This document shows, in pieces, positions 21,760 to 33,589 of a stretch of 64,000 nt of DNA. The notes below the pieces were generated by a model. It did not search any database. It was given only the letters and a program-made list of their open reading frames with translations, and was not told the origin of the DNA. A program made the position numbers and the translations under genes. This stretch comes from Anniella stebbinsi (Eukaryota; Chordata; Lepidosauria; Squamata; Anniellidae), in assembly GCA_029215795.1 (NCBI GenBank), contig JARDYH010000004.1, positions 33,174,001 through 33,238,000 of the forward strand, given 5' to 3'. The first letter of the stretch is position 1. Each line of letters begins with the position of its first letter.

Positions 21760-23649
21760 ATTGTCTGTAATTGGGAAACTATCTTGTGGTTATCCCCCCA
21801 TTTTGGACCCCACTGTATTTCCCTTGGGTAATTCCAAAACTGCTGGAAGAATGCTGAGCTTTTTCCTTTCTTCTAGCTTCTGAATTCTTTCAGATTTTAT
21901 AAATAAATTAATTAGATGTATGTTGTATTTGGGATGGTGGTGGGAAGAAAGCATCATCCTTATTCTCCATTTGATTCTGTTTATTTTGTTACATTGTTTT
22001 TTTCTGTTGCATCATATCTGATTGTATTGGATGGGATGTTTTGTCTTTACATTGTTTAGTTATATGTTGCCCAAAGAGCATAGGTTATGGGACAACTTAA
22101 GAATACAATAAACAAACAAACAAATAAATAAAAACCATATTTCACACTCTCTCTGGTATTGCAAATGGGTTTTAATTTAATTTATTTTAAACACTGTGTG
22201 TTCAAAATGTCCATTCTTGTCAGCATTATGTTTTCTAACGGAGACCACTCCATCAAAATTAGTATGCTCCATAATCTTCACCATTTCACTAACATGTCTA
22301 TAAAGATTCTGGCGATATTAATTTGATGCAGCAACTTCAGTAAATAACCCACAGTTAGGCTTACCACGAGGATTTAGCCAAGGCTTATTGGGGTCCACAG
22401 ATACTCATATATATATTTAAAATTCATCCAAAACTCAGCAGTACAAATGTGAGTTTTGTGCCAAGTTCATCACTGAATTCCAGGGAGCGGCAGCTGTGAA
22501 CTTGACATAACAGTGTTTCATGAGCTTTCCCTGAAGTGTTCTAATAGCCTTTAACATCTGTGGACCACTCCAGGTTGCCAAGATGTTAAATCCCACAGTG
22601 AGAGGGCATGCACAGAATGTATGCCCCATTTTTGTGCTAAGCCACATGAATTGCATAGTGAAGGGTTGACCGCACATACTTCCTTAGAACTAGCCAACAA
22701 GTTGCTTCACTTTCATCTTTCTGTGCCCATTTTTCCTGCTGTCCCGCAACTATGTTTGATTTGACTTTCTTTTCCTGTATGAGTGAATTCTGACTGAAAT
22801 GAAATTGTATAAGCTTGAAGAGGACATTTTTAGTCTCAGGGAAGCAAATTGTGCTATTAATCAGAGCTGTGACTTTTAAAAACATGTGGAATAATTACTG
22901 ACTTATAAAAAAAGTGTTATAATTCTGGGGCAGTTTTCTTCTTTTTAACCAGACATGAGCTGATTCCTTTTGGGAAAGTAGCAAAAGGTCAATATTTTAA
23001 AAAGTTAAAAAAAAAAATCCAAAATGTGTTCAGAAGTATTTGAGCTCATACTTCTAATCTCATCATTCCCCCTCCTTTTTCAGCCTGAGAAGGAAGAAGG
23101 CATACTAGGTTTGTCTGAAGCTCCATATTCTTCTCCCTGAACTGCTGCTAATAGCTTCTCTAGGGAAAGAGAAGCATGTGTGTAAAGGTCACCCAAGTGT
23201 CTTTAGAATGCTGATTTGTCTGTGGATAAGTAAAAGGATTCTCCTTGCAGGAGAAAGGCAAACCACCTTTAGAGAAATCAAAGAAGTTGCCATTGCCTCT
23301 TTCTCTCAGAACAGTGACTTCCCAGAGTATTGTTCAGAGGATGTTTGAGAAGTAAACACCCTTCTTTTAGGCTGCAACCCCATGCCTACTTTCTGGAGAG
23401 TACCCCACTGAACTCAATGGGACTTCTGAGTAGTCTAGGATGTCTAGGATTCCATTGTTCTTCACTACAAGCCAGTGTCCTGAGTTCAATTCTTTCCGGA
23501 CAACAGAGCTGCTTTTGGGATTGAACATAAGTTGCTGGGGAACTACAGCAGGAGAGAGAGTTTGCCCACATGTCCTGTTTGCTGCCTTCTCAATAGACAT
23601 CTGTTTGTGGTGCAAAAGGGGGAAATAAAGAGCTGACACAAGCATGTAT
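21760..23649. other. Unassigned, gene-free
   Basis: About 1.9 kb of unique-looking sequence. Positions 23365-23450 carry the short palindromic repeat 'CCACTGAACTCAATGGGACT'. The several small overlapping frames at 23330-23645 lie on that repeat and are not genes. No exon is supported. Confidence 0.4.
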
Positions 23650-24390
23650 GGTTCAAATTATGGGCCACATTTATTGATAATCTGCAAAGGGAGACTGGGC
23701 GGGCCCTATTCTGTGCCAGCAACTATGCTAGGCATTATATTGGGTGATAACATTCTATGTCTGATGAGTGGCATCTGATGATCGCCACCCCCAGGCCTTA
23801 CCCCTTTTGGGGAGTGTAGGCCTTCCCGCATCACTCCCCCCCAGGCTGCACGATGCTGAGTGAAGTGAGTTCAGTTGGCCTCACAGGTGCACCCTATCCC
23901 GCCACTGGGGCCACACAACCCTCAGTGGAAGGCCTTGGGCATCACCTGTCACCGAAATGGTGCTACAGAATGCTCACCATCCCTTTCCTCTAATCGTGCC
24001 CGCCCCTAACAGCCACAGGGGAACAAAAAGCCTATTGCTTATTTGTTCATCCCCGACTTGTGCAGAATACTTTCTTGCAGACCCCTTTGCAGATCAGACA
24101 GGAAAATGTCATTGCCCACATTTCTTAAGTGGACCCTGTCCTGTCTGTATAGCTCGCTCCTTGTCTGCACTATGTCCTGATAAGGAATGATGCTATTGCC
24201 TTGCTTAAGCAATCTTGTGGCAATTTCCCGACTGTTCCTCCAGGTGCCACCGTGTTGCCCGCCAATGGGGACAGGGCACGTCTCTTCTCTCTCTAACCAT
24301 AGTGTAAGAAGATGGTGCAATCTAGAGCCCTGGTAATTCACCACATGGGGCAATACAGAGTCATTCATTTACGGTTGTAGCCTCAGCTGC
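23650..24390 (-). mobile_element. DIRS-like retroelement 3' end with SGNH-hydrolase remnant
   Basis: The minus frame at 24368-24039 ends in 'ELYRQDRVHLRNVGNDIFLS', which resembles the C-terminal catalytic Asp-x-x-His block of SGNH/GDSL hydrolases followed by the Gly-Asn turn. Such a domain accompanies reverse transcriptase and tyrosine recombinase in some DIRS/Ngaro-type retroelements. The Ser and Asn catalytic blocks that should precede it are outside or lost. Downstream (to 23650) is a GC-rich 3' untranslated stretch ending near an AATAAA-type 'TTATCAATAAATGTGGCCC'. No reverse transcriptase or recombinase is present here. Family assignment is from memory of the motif and is moderate. Confidence 0.55.
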
Positions 24391-25383
24391 TCCTAATAGA
24401 CCCACCTGTGAAAGAGAAGAGCTTACTTAATCCCCCTAGTTCTTCACATAATTATTGCAAATATTTGCATACACATGAAACAAAACCTCTGTAGGGATGT
24501 ATATTACTGACATCTAAAGAAATATGAGTTTCTATTCCTCTTTTGTGTCCAATATATATTTCCCTTATGTATGACTAGATCTTCTAGGGACTTCAAAACA
24601 GTCCATGTAGTTGGATAGCGGCCCATAATGTGTTTTTAGTTGAAGCTGTATTGTATTAAAGTTCAGAACAGCTATCATCTGTTTATATTTCACCTGCCAG
24701 TCAAATCAACATTCTTAATCTACTTGCCTAAAAGAGGCAGGAAAGAGAATCCAATTGTGAATGCGTGGGTAGCATTGACTTGATTGGCACATAAAATAGG
24801 AACAGACAGGTGGCTGTTTTTCATTAAGGAACTCTGCCAGTTTGATTCCAGGTACTTCTCAAAATAGGGCAATGCCTCCTTTCAAGGAAAATGCCACTCC
24901 TGATATATCTCTGTCAAAAAAGGTGGGAGAAGGCAATAAGGAAGTCACCTTCTTTGAAATAAGAATTGCTATTTTGCTTGTCACTTTACCAAGTAACCAA
25001 TCTTAGTCCTCTTTTATCAGCAGATAGGAACCGGAGTGTTATATTTCTTTTCTTATGACATTTTTTTTTGTCAAAGTGTGCTTTAAAAAATAGTTAAGAT
25101 TACAAGAGTTTATTCAGCTGTTTGGTTTCTTCCTGTCAGTGGAAACAGAACATACTTTTAAAAATAGAAATGTTTTTGTGTGTGACTACATGGCGGCTTT
25201 CCTTCAAATTGTAGTATCTCATAATCTATTTACAGAAGTTTGTTTTGTTTCTAAGAGAGAGAGAAAGGAAGGGAGAATGTCAAGCCACCCTGGTTAGATT
25301 AGTCATATTGACTCAAGTTGGGATGCCCTAGTCAGTCGATTCAGTGTGACAATTTAAGCTTGAATTGGAAAGCAACAGAACTT
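24391..25383. other. Unassigned, gene-free
   Basis: About 1 kb of AT-rich unique sequence; no exon, RNA gene or repeat recognised. Confidence 0.4.
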
Positions 25384-25700
25384 AGGGTGACCAGATAAAA
25401 TCCAGGTCAGGGCTCATGTAACTTTAACAGTTGTAGAGAAAAGGGAATTTCAGCCAGTGTCATTTGTATGCAATTAGTTCCTGGTGAATTTCCCTCTTCA
25501 TCATAACAGTTAAAGGTGCATGCACTATACTAGACTGACCATATACAAAAGAAGGCAGGGCCCCTGCACCTTTAACTGTTGTGATGAAGAGGGAATTTCA
25601 CCAGGAACTAATTGCATACAAAAGACCCTGGCTGAAATTCCCTTTTCTCTACAACTGTTAAAGTTACATGAGCCCTGACCTGGATTTATCTGGTCACCCT
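25384..25700. mobile_element. Foldback: two inverted copies of one MITE
   Basis: The left arm (AGGGTGACCAGATAAAATCC... from about 25385) is mirrored by the right arm ending ...GGATTTATCTGGTCACCCT near 25699, with close to 130 paired bases. The right half has both element ends: CTAGACTGACCATAT near 25530 and the TCTGGTCACCCT end. The left half lacks its inner end, so it is a partial inverted copy. AGAACTT occurs just outside both ends (with three extra bases on the right), a likely target duplication. Confidence 0.8.
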
Positions 25701-26316
25701 CATAGAACTTTATAACCTACATGACCCAGAAAATAATTTTGATATGTTAGAAAGGAGTCAAACACAATATCATTCTTACTTATTGTTTAGTGCTTGCTGA
25801 CACACCCTTTTCTTTTGTCTGTGGACTGATTTCTTCCCTTTAAATTTAGTCTTTTTGCAAAGCTTTCAAGGGATCACAGCTGTGGCTGCCCTTCCTTGTT
25901 TATCTGGCAGCTGTCCTTACAGCTACAAATCTTAGCAAGTATCTCTCAGGTTTGCTGGCAGGATTGCACCATTTAATGATCATGCTCAGGCTTTACATGT
26001 CCTGTGTGAAAGTGAGCTTGCTTTTCTCCACAATGTGAGTGTGTATGTCACAGACTTTTCTCTGCCTCATGCATAGCAAGTTTTCCTATGATGGTTAAAG
26101 GAGCAGCAAAAACAGAGCATAGGAATAGGAGATGTAACCTTTTGTATTTCACAAGCCATGAAAACAACCGGAGTTATATGTACAGTATACCTTTTTTTAG
26201 CTCCATGCAGGTAAAAGTAAAATCCCAATTTATTAAGATCCCTTACATGAAATGTCTTATTATTCTCTTTATTATGTGCCTCCCAGGTAGCTCCATGCCA
26301 AACCAATGTTATGTGC
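25701..26316. other. Unassigned, gene-free
   Basis: Unique-looking. Frames on opposite strands at 26067-26378 overlap and have no domain. Confidence 0.4.
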
Positions 26317-26345
26317 AAGTAGAATTACTGAGTTGGGAGGGACCT
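26317..26345 (-). mobile_element. Older CR1 3' end, left remnant
   Basis: 'AGAATTACTGAGTTGGGAGG' followed by 'gacctt' is the reverse complement of a CR1 3' end. It breaks off where the plus-strand CR1 starts and resumes at about 28914. Confidence 0.6.
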
Positions 26346-28913
26346 TGGACATATTGGCAGAGTTGCGCTATATATTAAAAATACTTATCGTTGCACAGAA
26401 ATACAGGAGGATGAGCCTGATAGCCCCATCGAGAGCATCTGGATTAAAATAAATGGAGCAAGGAATAAAAGGAGCATGATAGTTGGAGTCTACTACCGAC
26501 CACCCAATCAAGGAGAAGATGAGGATGAAACTTTTTAAAAGCAAATTGCCAGTGTTTCAAGGAAGTGCGATGTTGCAGTAGTGATGGAGGACTTCAATTA
26601 CCCCAATATCTGTTGAGAGACACATTCTGCCAAAAATACCCCCTCCAAGAAATTCCTGATATGTGTGGCTGATAACTGTGTCTTATAGAAAGTGGAGGAA
26701 GGAACTAGAGGATTGGCTAGCCTTGACTTGATACTGACCTATAGGGATGACTTAGTGGATAAAGTGGCAATTACAGGAACTCTGGGGGAAAGTGACTGCA
26801 CCCTACCTGAGTTCTTGATTTTAAAGGAAGCAAAATCTGAGTGTAGTCATACACATACTCTGAATTTTAGGAAAGCTGATTTTAATAAACTCAGAAGTAT
26901 GATAAGTAAGGTCCCATGGAAAGTGGACCTAATGAGACAAGGAGTGCAAGATGGGTGGGAGTTTTTTAAAAAGGAAATTTTAAAGGCCCAATTACAAACA
27001 ATCCCAACAAGGAGGAAAGCTATAAGACAACAGAAGAAACCAATGTGGCTCCAAAAAAAGGGTTAGAGATGACCTGAAAACAACAAACGATACATATAGG
27101 AAGTGGAAGGAAGGCCAGGCTACAAAAGAAGAATACAGACAGGTAGCACAGAAATGCAGGAATGGCATCAGGGAGGCTAAAGCAGAGAATGAGCTGAGGC
27201 TAGCGAGAAATGCTAAAAGCAACAAAAAGACTTTCTTCAGGTATGTGCATAGTTAAAGACAGAGGAAAGAAATGGTGGTTAAACTGCTTAATGAGGATGG
27301 CAAATTGATAACAGATGACAAAGAAAAGGCCGAAGTGCTCAATTCCTACTTTGGCTCAATCTTCTCAGTCTATGAACTCCATTGCAAAAGTGAAGTACAA
27401 GCTGAAGGGGCAGGATTGAAGCTTGAGATCGATAAACAAATGGTCAAGGGACACCTACTTTCTTTGAATGAGTTCAGATCTCCTGGGCCCAATGAACTGC
27501 ATCCTAGAGTAATAAAGGAGCTGGCAGAAGAACTCTCAGAACCACTGTCTCATATCTCTGCAAAATCATGGAAGACGGGTGAAGTGCCAGATGACGAGGA
27601 GGGCTAAAGTTGTCCCTATGTTCAAAAAGGAGGAACCTGAGAACTACACACCAGTTAGTCTGCAATCAATCCCTGGGAATTTTTTGGAGCAGATTATAAA
27701 TAAGTCAATCTGTAAGCACCTTGAAAACAATGCAGTGGTTACTCGAAGCCAGCATGGATTTGTCAAGAATATCCTGCCAGACCAATCTGATCTCATTCTT
27801 TGATTGGGTAACCTCCCTTGTGGATTGTGGGAATGCTGTGGACATAATATATCTTGACTTCAGCAAAGTCTTTGACAAAGTACCACATGATATTCTGATC
27901 AGCAAGTTAGCTAAAAGTGGGCTAGATGGAACAACTATTAGGTGGATCCATAGTTGGTTACAGAATTGGACTCAAAGAGCATTTATCAATGGTACCTTCT
28001 CAAACTAGGGGGAGGTAACGAGCGGGGTACTGCAGGGCTCAGTCCTGGAACCAGTACTCTTCAACATTTTTATTAATGACTTCAGTGAGGAGGAGCAGGG
28101 AATGCTTATCAAATTCGCAGATGACACAAAATTGGGTGGGATAGCTAATAACCTGGAAGACAGAAACAAACTTCAAAGTGATCTTGATAGGCTGGAGTGC
28201 TGAGTTGAAAACAACAGAATGGAATTTAATAGGGCTACTACGAGCGAGAAGGGTCTTGGAATTGTTGTAGATCACAAGCTGAATATGAGCCAACAGTGTG
28301 ATGTGGCTGCAAAAAAAAAAGCAAATACTATTTTGGGCTGCATTAATAGAAGTATAGCTTCCAAATCAGGTGAGGTACTGGTTCCCCTCTATTTTGCACT
28401 GGTTAGGTCTCATCTTGAGTATTGTGTCCAGTTCTGGGCACCACACTTTAAGAAGGATGCAGACAAGCTTGAGTGTGTTCAGAGAAGGGCAACGAGGATG
28501 ATCAGGGGTCTGGAAACAAAACCCTATGAGGAGAGACTGAAAGAACTGGGCATGTTTAGCCTGGAGAAGAGAAGACTGTGGGGAAACATGATAGCACTCT
28601 TCAAATACTTGAAAGGTTGCCAGGATCTCTTCTCAATCAACCCAGAATGCAGGACATGGAATAATGGGCTCAAATTACAGGAAGCTAGATTCCATCTGGA
28701 CATCAGGAAAAACTTCCTGACTGTTAGAGCAATATGACAATGGAACCAATTACCTAGGGAGGTGGTGGGCTCTCACACACGAGTGGCATTGAAGAGGCAG
28801 CTGGACAACCATCTGTCAGGTATGCTTTAAGGTGGATTCCTGCACTGAGCAGGGGGTTAGACTCAGTGGCCTTATAACTCCCTTCCAACTCTACTATTCT
28901 ATGATTCTGTGAT
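26346..28913 (+). mobile_element. CR1 LINE, 2.6 kb, EN-RT coding part with lesions
   Basis: CR1-clade ORF2 remnant. A frame at 26356-26538 shows the end of the AP-type endonuclease (GRVALYIKNTY...SPIESIWIKI...VGVYYRPPNQ) before a stop. 26692-27066 holds DLILTYRDDLVDKV and the linker. RT palm motifs follow: RSPGPNELHPRVIKEL (27272-27607), PVSLQSIPGNFLEQII (27579-27803), DIIYLDFSKVFDKVPHDILI (27721-28008), the FADD active-site block at 28114-28125, then the C-terminal [20 protein letters not shown] and [15 protein letters not shown] (28219-28737). The 3' UTR ends in 'CTATTCTATGATTCTG' at about 28913. Several frameshifts and stops disable it; the 5' end is truncated inside the endonuclease. Confidence 0.93.
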
Positions 28914-29410
28914 TATTGAGTCCAAACCCCAGCTCACTGCTGGATCTGCAGCGCAGGAGGCAACTACCATCCTGATCAGATCGACATCTATCTTCTGTCT
29001 AAATTTCTCCTGTGAAGGAGTGCTCACCATCTCCCAAGGCAGTATCCACTGTTGAATGTTAGAAAGTTTTTCTCCTAGTGTTTATTCAAAATCTGCTTTC
29101 CTGCATTTTTCATCCATTGGTACAAGTCCTTCCCTCTGGAGCAATAGAGAATAAGTCTGTTCTATCTTATGTGTGACTGCCCTTTAAATATTTGAAGGGA
29201 GACATCATGCTTTCCCTTAATTTTCTCTTCTGCAGACTAAACATATCCAGCTATTTCAACTGTTCGTCTTAGGGCTTGGTTCTCCACACCCCTTACCATC
29301 CTGGACCCTCTCCTCTGGACGTGCTCCAGTTTGTCAATGTAGCCTTCTACTAGCCAACAGTTTGATGATATGAACCTAGATAACGTTTCTCAAATAGAGG
29401 TTTAATTCTT
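28914..29410 (-). mobile_element. Older CR1-like LINE, right remnant
   Basis: Starts 'TATTGAGTCCAAACCCCAGC' and continues through the antisense of a diverged CR1 C-terminus ('TAAATATTTGAAGGGAGACA', 'CTCCTCTGGACGTGCTCCAG'). This is the other half of the copy begun at 26317 and split by the plus-strand CR1. Confidence 0.75.
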
Positions 29411-30419
29411 GGTGTTATGTGTTTGGAGGATTTTTAGAGATTCATTATATTCTATCTCATATTTCCTTACCCTAGAAAACAATTGTTTCTTGGCCCTTGG
29501 TCCTTTTATATAGGATCGTTGCACTCAAAAGATATGGTGACTAATTCCGTAAAATTAATTTGGTGGATTGGTGACTGGATGTTACTTAGATGAAACAGGC
29601 CCATTAACAGAATAATTGTTCCTGTAGAGGATGAACAACACCTTGAGGAGCTATGGTTAGGAATGTGTCTTTCCTTTATTGTATGGATTTTTCTTAATAA
29701 AATCCAAGGTGACGTTTCCTTAGTGACATTGCCAGAAATGCAGTATAGATTTAGGATCGGTTTGGCTATGTCCTGGCATAATGCTGTGTGCTATCTCTGT
29801 GCAGTTTCCATAACACTGTAGCAGACACATTTCAGACATAGTTCTGTGAAGTGTTTTGATTTATTTTTAAAGCAGTCATTTAGCACAAACCAGCCATGGG
29901 GAAGAGATTTGCTGCTGCTGTTTCATTCCTTTCTTAGGGAAAAAAAGCCTATTGACATGCAGAGGGAGCACACGCAGACAGTGAACCTAGAGGCTTCGGA
30001 GCTCTCAAACGCAGTATGTCTATAGAAAACCCCAATGACTGTATCACACAGCTATCAAAAAAAGATTTCCCATCTTCTGGCTGCATGTTTGTCACATATT
30101 CTTCTAATCAAAGGCTGTGGGACTGAGAGCTGTCTCTGCAAGGATGTGCCTGAAATTCTTCTCTTCCTTTAGGGTTTAATCTGAAATGTCTTCCTATAGG
30201 GTTTAATCTGAGGTACTTGGTTCTCACCAAATGGAAGTTTCATGGGACAAAGCCAGTGGTGCATGCAGATTCCCTACCCCAGATATGTTTTACTTTGTTG
30301 TTTTGAGGGAAATATTGGGATTTGAAATTTAGAAAAAATAAATTCCTCTGTAGGTCATGCTTATAGTTGATTTATTGGCAGCATTATTGTTCTGTAGCTT
30401 TTCTGTTAAAGCAAGCACT
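29411..30419. other. Unassigned, gene-free
   Basis: About 1 kb of unique-looking sequence. A local 'TAGGGTTTAATCTGA' direct repeat lies around 30172-30210. No exon supported. Confidence 0.4.
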
Positions 30420-30600
30420 CCATTATTGCCCCACTGGACAATCATTCCACATCATGGCACAAGATATTAACTTTTGGATGCATCGGTAATCGAGTGGAAA
30501 TCAGCTAACAGAGTAATGCGACAATACCCTGTGCTGCTCTAGTTTGCCTCTGAATCATTTGTTTTATTGGTTACCAATACTGATAGACATACAGTCCAAT
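30420..30600. promoter_or_regulatory. Candidate conserved noncoding element
   Basis: Short repeat-free block with dense non-repetitive motifs (CACTGGACAATCATTCCACA, TTTTATTGGTTACC) and no coding or transposon explanation. Weak inference. Confidence 0.2.
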
Positions 30601-31079
30601 TCACTGTGGATGTTTTTATGTAGATCCTACTCTCTTGGATAGAGTACAAACAACTTTGCTTCCAAAGGTAGTAATAAGGATTTTATTCTGATTTTAATCT
30701 GGGTAAAAAATATTATATGCATTTTCCAAGTTAGAACTTTCGCTATTAGAACTTTTACTGTACAAGACTTTGCACATAAAATTGAAGGAATCCCACTTAA
30801 GCTGTCTAACTTTTGTGTAGTCCCATTGATGATTCTGAACCTTCTGTAGAGTAAACAATGAGAAGATACTGTTTTTAACAGAATAGTACTAAGTACCTTT
30901 TGAACACGGTATAGTTTAAATCATATTTCAGGCTAACAGGCACTCACAACTATGCAGAAATCATTCCATGCAGTGTAATAATAACAGTAATTTTAAAGTA
31001 TGGAACAAATGCACCGTGTTTTTAGGAAGCACATAACTGTATTACATGTTTTTTACATTTTCCTACGGTTCCTTGAGGC
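30601..31079. other. Unassigned, gene-free
   Basis: AT-rich unique-looking sequence. Confidence 0.4.
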
Positions 31080-31420
31080 TCACAGGGGAACCTGGTAGTA
31101 TCTGATGGCTGTCAGAACAAGGCAGGAAGAAAATAGAACCTTGGATAGCTCCAGCAGAGAGTTAAAGCTGACTGAAGCCTCCTTATATAGGTTGTCAGGA
31201 ATGGGTAGTGTGGTCCTTTCTGTCTCTCCTGGAGGAGTCAGGATTGTTAAAGGGCCTTCACCTGATTTTGTGGCCTGAGACATTTGCAAGGCTGGGGTGA
31301 TGGAAGTTCTGCTAGGGACCCTTCTCTGAGCCAAAAGATCATGGCAGGGGTGTGACCTCTGTTGGGATGCCCCTGAAGAAGGCACTGGCATTCTCATCTT
31401 CATCACACTGCTGCACACTG
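31080..31420 (-). other. LTR- or promoter-like segment of unknown identity
   Basis: GC-richer than its surroundings. On the minus strand an open frame of 112 codons (31418-31080) has no known domain. A TATATAAGG-type box lies at about 31191-31183 within it, followed by C/T-rich sequence, an arrangement found in LTR promoters. No TG...CA boundaries or target duplication are visible. Confidence 0.25.
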
Positions 31421-32519
31421 GAAAGTCTATGGGTTGGGGGTTATGATACAGATAGGTAAATCCATGCTGTAAAAAGCCATCCTTTGATATAAAGTTGGTA
31501 TGGTGTAAGATTGGAGGGGTAAAGAGGTATTGTTGAATTTTCTGCTGCCTCAGTATTTGCAGTTCACTTGTGGACCATGCTGAGTCATAGCTGTTAAATT
31601 CTGATGTGAGGAGAGAGATGCAACCCCCTCCTATATGTCAGCATGACTGCCTTAAACTGCTCTAAGATGTGGCTGAGACCTCAACAGTAAAAGCACTGCT
31701 CTTGAAGAGTTTCCCCATGATGAGGCCAGCCAAGGTTTATGAATGAGTGGGCTATTTTACAGTAACAACAATTATAGGCAAGCATCTACATTTTCTTACC
31801 TGGCGTTTAAGGAAAATCTTAAAAGAACTTTAAGAAGTAGTCAGCGTGTGGGAGAAAAAGACACTGTGTACTGAAAAGCAAATGCGAAAAATTCCATGCA
31901 GTGCAGAGTAATTTTAAAGTGAAAAGAACTGCAGGAGAATGACTTAGTATCATAGGAAAAGATAAGCATTTTGAGAATTATAAAATGTCATCCCTGGAAG
32001 ATTACAGGTTGCAGAAAAGATCATGGTGGTTTGGAGGATAGCTCTGTAGAATCTCAGAACATGAATTAACTGGTGTTATTCTCTTTCAGATTCATTCTTT
32101 GTTGTCTTTAGCATGTAAATCAGCCACTGAGCACTAAAGATAGAGAACAGGGTGTTCCCTCCCCCCCCACACACACACACTCTTGAGTGCTACTCATACT
32201 AGTTTGCCATCTAAAGCGTTCCTTCTGGGTTGATTTTTTTTGTATGGGCATTCTTTTCTTGCTTTTCCTTTAACAAAATGTAAAAATGCTGACATGCCAT
32301 ATCAAAGTATTTGTAGAACATTTTCTTCTGCTTCTTACGTTTTTGGGTGACAGTATTGAACAATTGTTGAGACAAATACAATAAGCAGCAACCATGCATT
32401 TAAGATGCTGATGAGTTCAACACAACTGTTTAATGTCCTGTCTTAATGTGTCCAAATCAGAAAATACCCTTAAGGGTAATGGTAACTGTCCCTTCATTCA
32501 GCAATCCAGCTCTGCAAAT

Positions 32520-32521
<2 letters not shown>
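31421..32521. other. Unassigned, gene-free
   Basis: About 1.1 kb of unique-looking sequence. A repeated 'attccatgcagtg' word occurs near 30962 and 31891. No gene supported. Confidence 0.4.

Positions 32522-32569
<48 letters not shown>
32522..32569. repeat. (GA)n microsatellite, left part
   Basis: Almost pure AG dinucleotide run. It continues at 33112, on the other side of the inserted MITE. Confidence 0.95.
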
Positions 32570-32571
<2 letters not shown>

Positions 32572-33111
32572 CTGCATACGGACAACACATTAGTCAATGG
32601 TGGGTTGAGTAGCTAACTCACAGTTGGTTATTTTGTGGGTACTCCCCACACAACATATTCCTACACAACTGTGGGTGGTTGGGGTTGGCGTTGAGTGGAC
32701 TTATAGTCAACCCAGCATTTGACTGACACAGCCCCCGCCCCTCTCCCCACCCTCCCTCCTCCCTCAGTCCTCCCAGTTCTAACCCAGCAGCCTCTGCAAG
32801 TTGCACCAGTTGTAGCAGAGTGACAGCCGCCGCTTTGGTCGCTCTTGCCACCTGCCTCTATGGGCTGGTGTTTTAACCACTCACCACACGCCATTAACCC
32901 ACTCACCCCTCCACACAACACTTTAAACAACTGGCTTTGAGCTAAACAACTTGCAAGCCAGTTGTTTCTCTCAGTTGCTTATTTGGGCGGAATAGCATAC
33001 CGTCAGTAGTTTATGAGCGACGTGTTACCCTCCACACAACACAATAAGCAACAGAACTGATTATTGTTTCCCCCCTCCCTCAGTTGCTTAATGTGTTGTC
33101 CGAATGCAGCC
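32570..33111 (-). mobile_element. MITE, GGCTGCATTC family, copy 2 (542 bp)
   Basis: Left end GGCTGCATACGGACAACACA, right end complement of GGCTGCATTCGGACAACACA. It is the reverse-complement counterpart of 14383-14891 along nearly its whole length, including the TTGCAAG palindrome and the GC-rich centre. Flanking trinucleotides are AGA on both sides, compatible with a 3-bp duplication, although the (GA)n context makes this uninformative by itself. Confidence 0.85.
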
Positions 33112-33165
33112 AGAGAGAGAGAGAGAGAAAGAGAGAAAGAGAGATTGAGAGAGAGAGAGATTGAT
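33112..33165. repeat. (GA)n microsatellite, right part
   Basis: Imperfect GA run with AAAG and ATTG interruptions; the right half of the tract into which the MITE inserted. Confidence 0.9.
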
Positions 33166-33589
33166 AAAACTGGGGGAATCAGGCAGAGTATACCCAGGGT
33201 TATGATACAGTCTGAAATGAATGTAAAAGACTCTTTGATGTGCTGATTTCTCTGTTTTTACTGGCTTGAGGCAAAATTTATTTATTTATAAATCATCATC
33301 ATCATCATCATCATCATCTGCTGTGATACTCAATGAACTACTGGCAATAGTTTCTCTCGCCCATGTTTATGAGACATCAGCAAAAAAAAAGTTCAGTTTA
33401 GTCATTATTACAAAGCCCTTTAAGTATATGGTGTTCTTTCAGTTTCTGTTCTTGAAAGATTTATACTGGAGCATCTTTTGCATTTATACATTTCAAATAG
33501 GAAAACATAGACTTTTCAACAATGTTTTACTGTGTGATGTATTACACATTTTCAGTATTGTCTACCGTGTTTAATGCCAATATGCATTG
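33166..33589. other. Unassigned; (CAT)n repeat
   Basis: A CAT trinucleotide run lies at 33292-33319. The frame across it (33266-33574) owes its serine stretch to the repeat and is not a gene. Confidence 0.5.

Noticed and set aside
23440..23645. Small frames on both strands
   Set aside because: They lie on and beside the short palindromic interspersed repeat and mirror each other.
32522..33165. CRISPR-like or satellite array
   Set aside because: The repeats are a simple GA microsatellite interrupted by one MITE; no repeat-spacer regularity.
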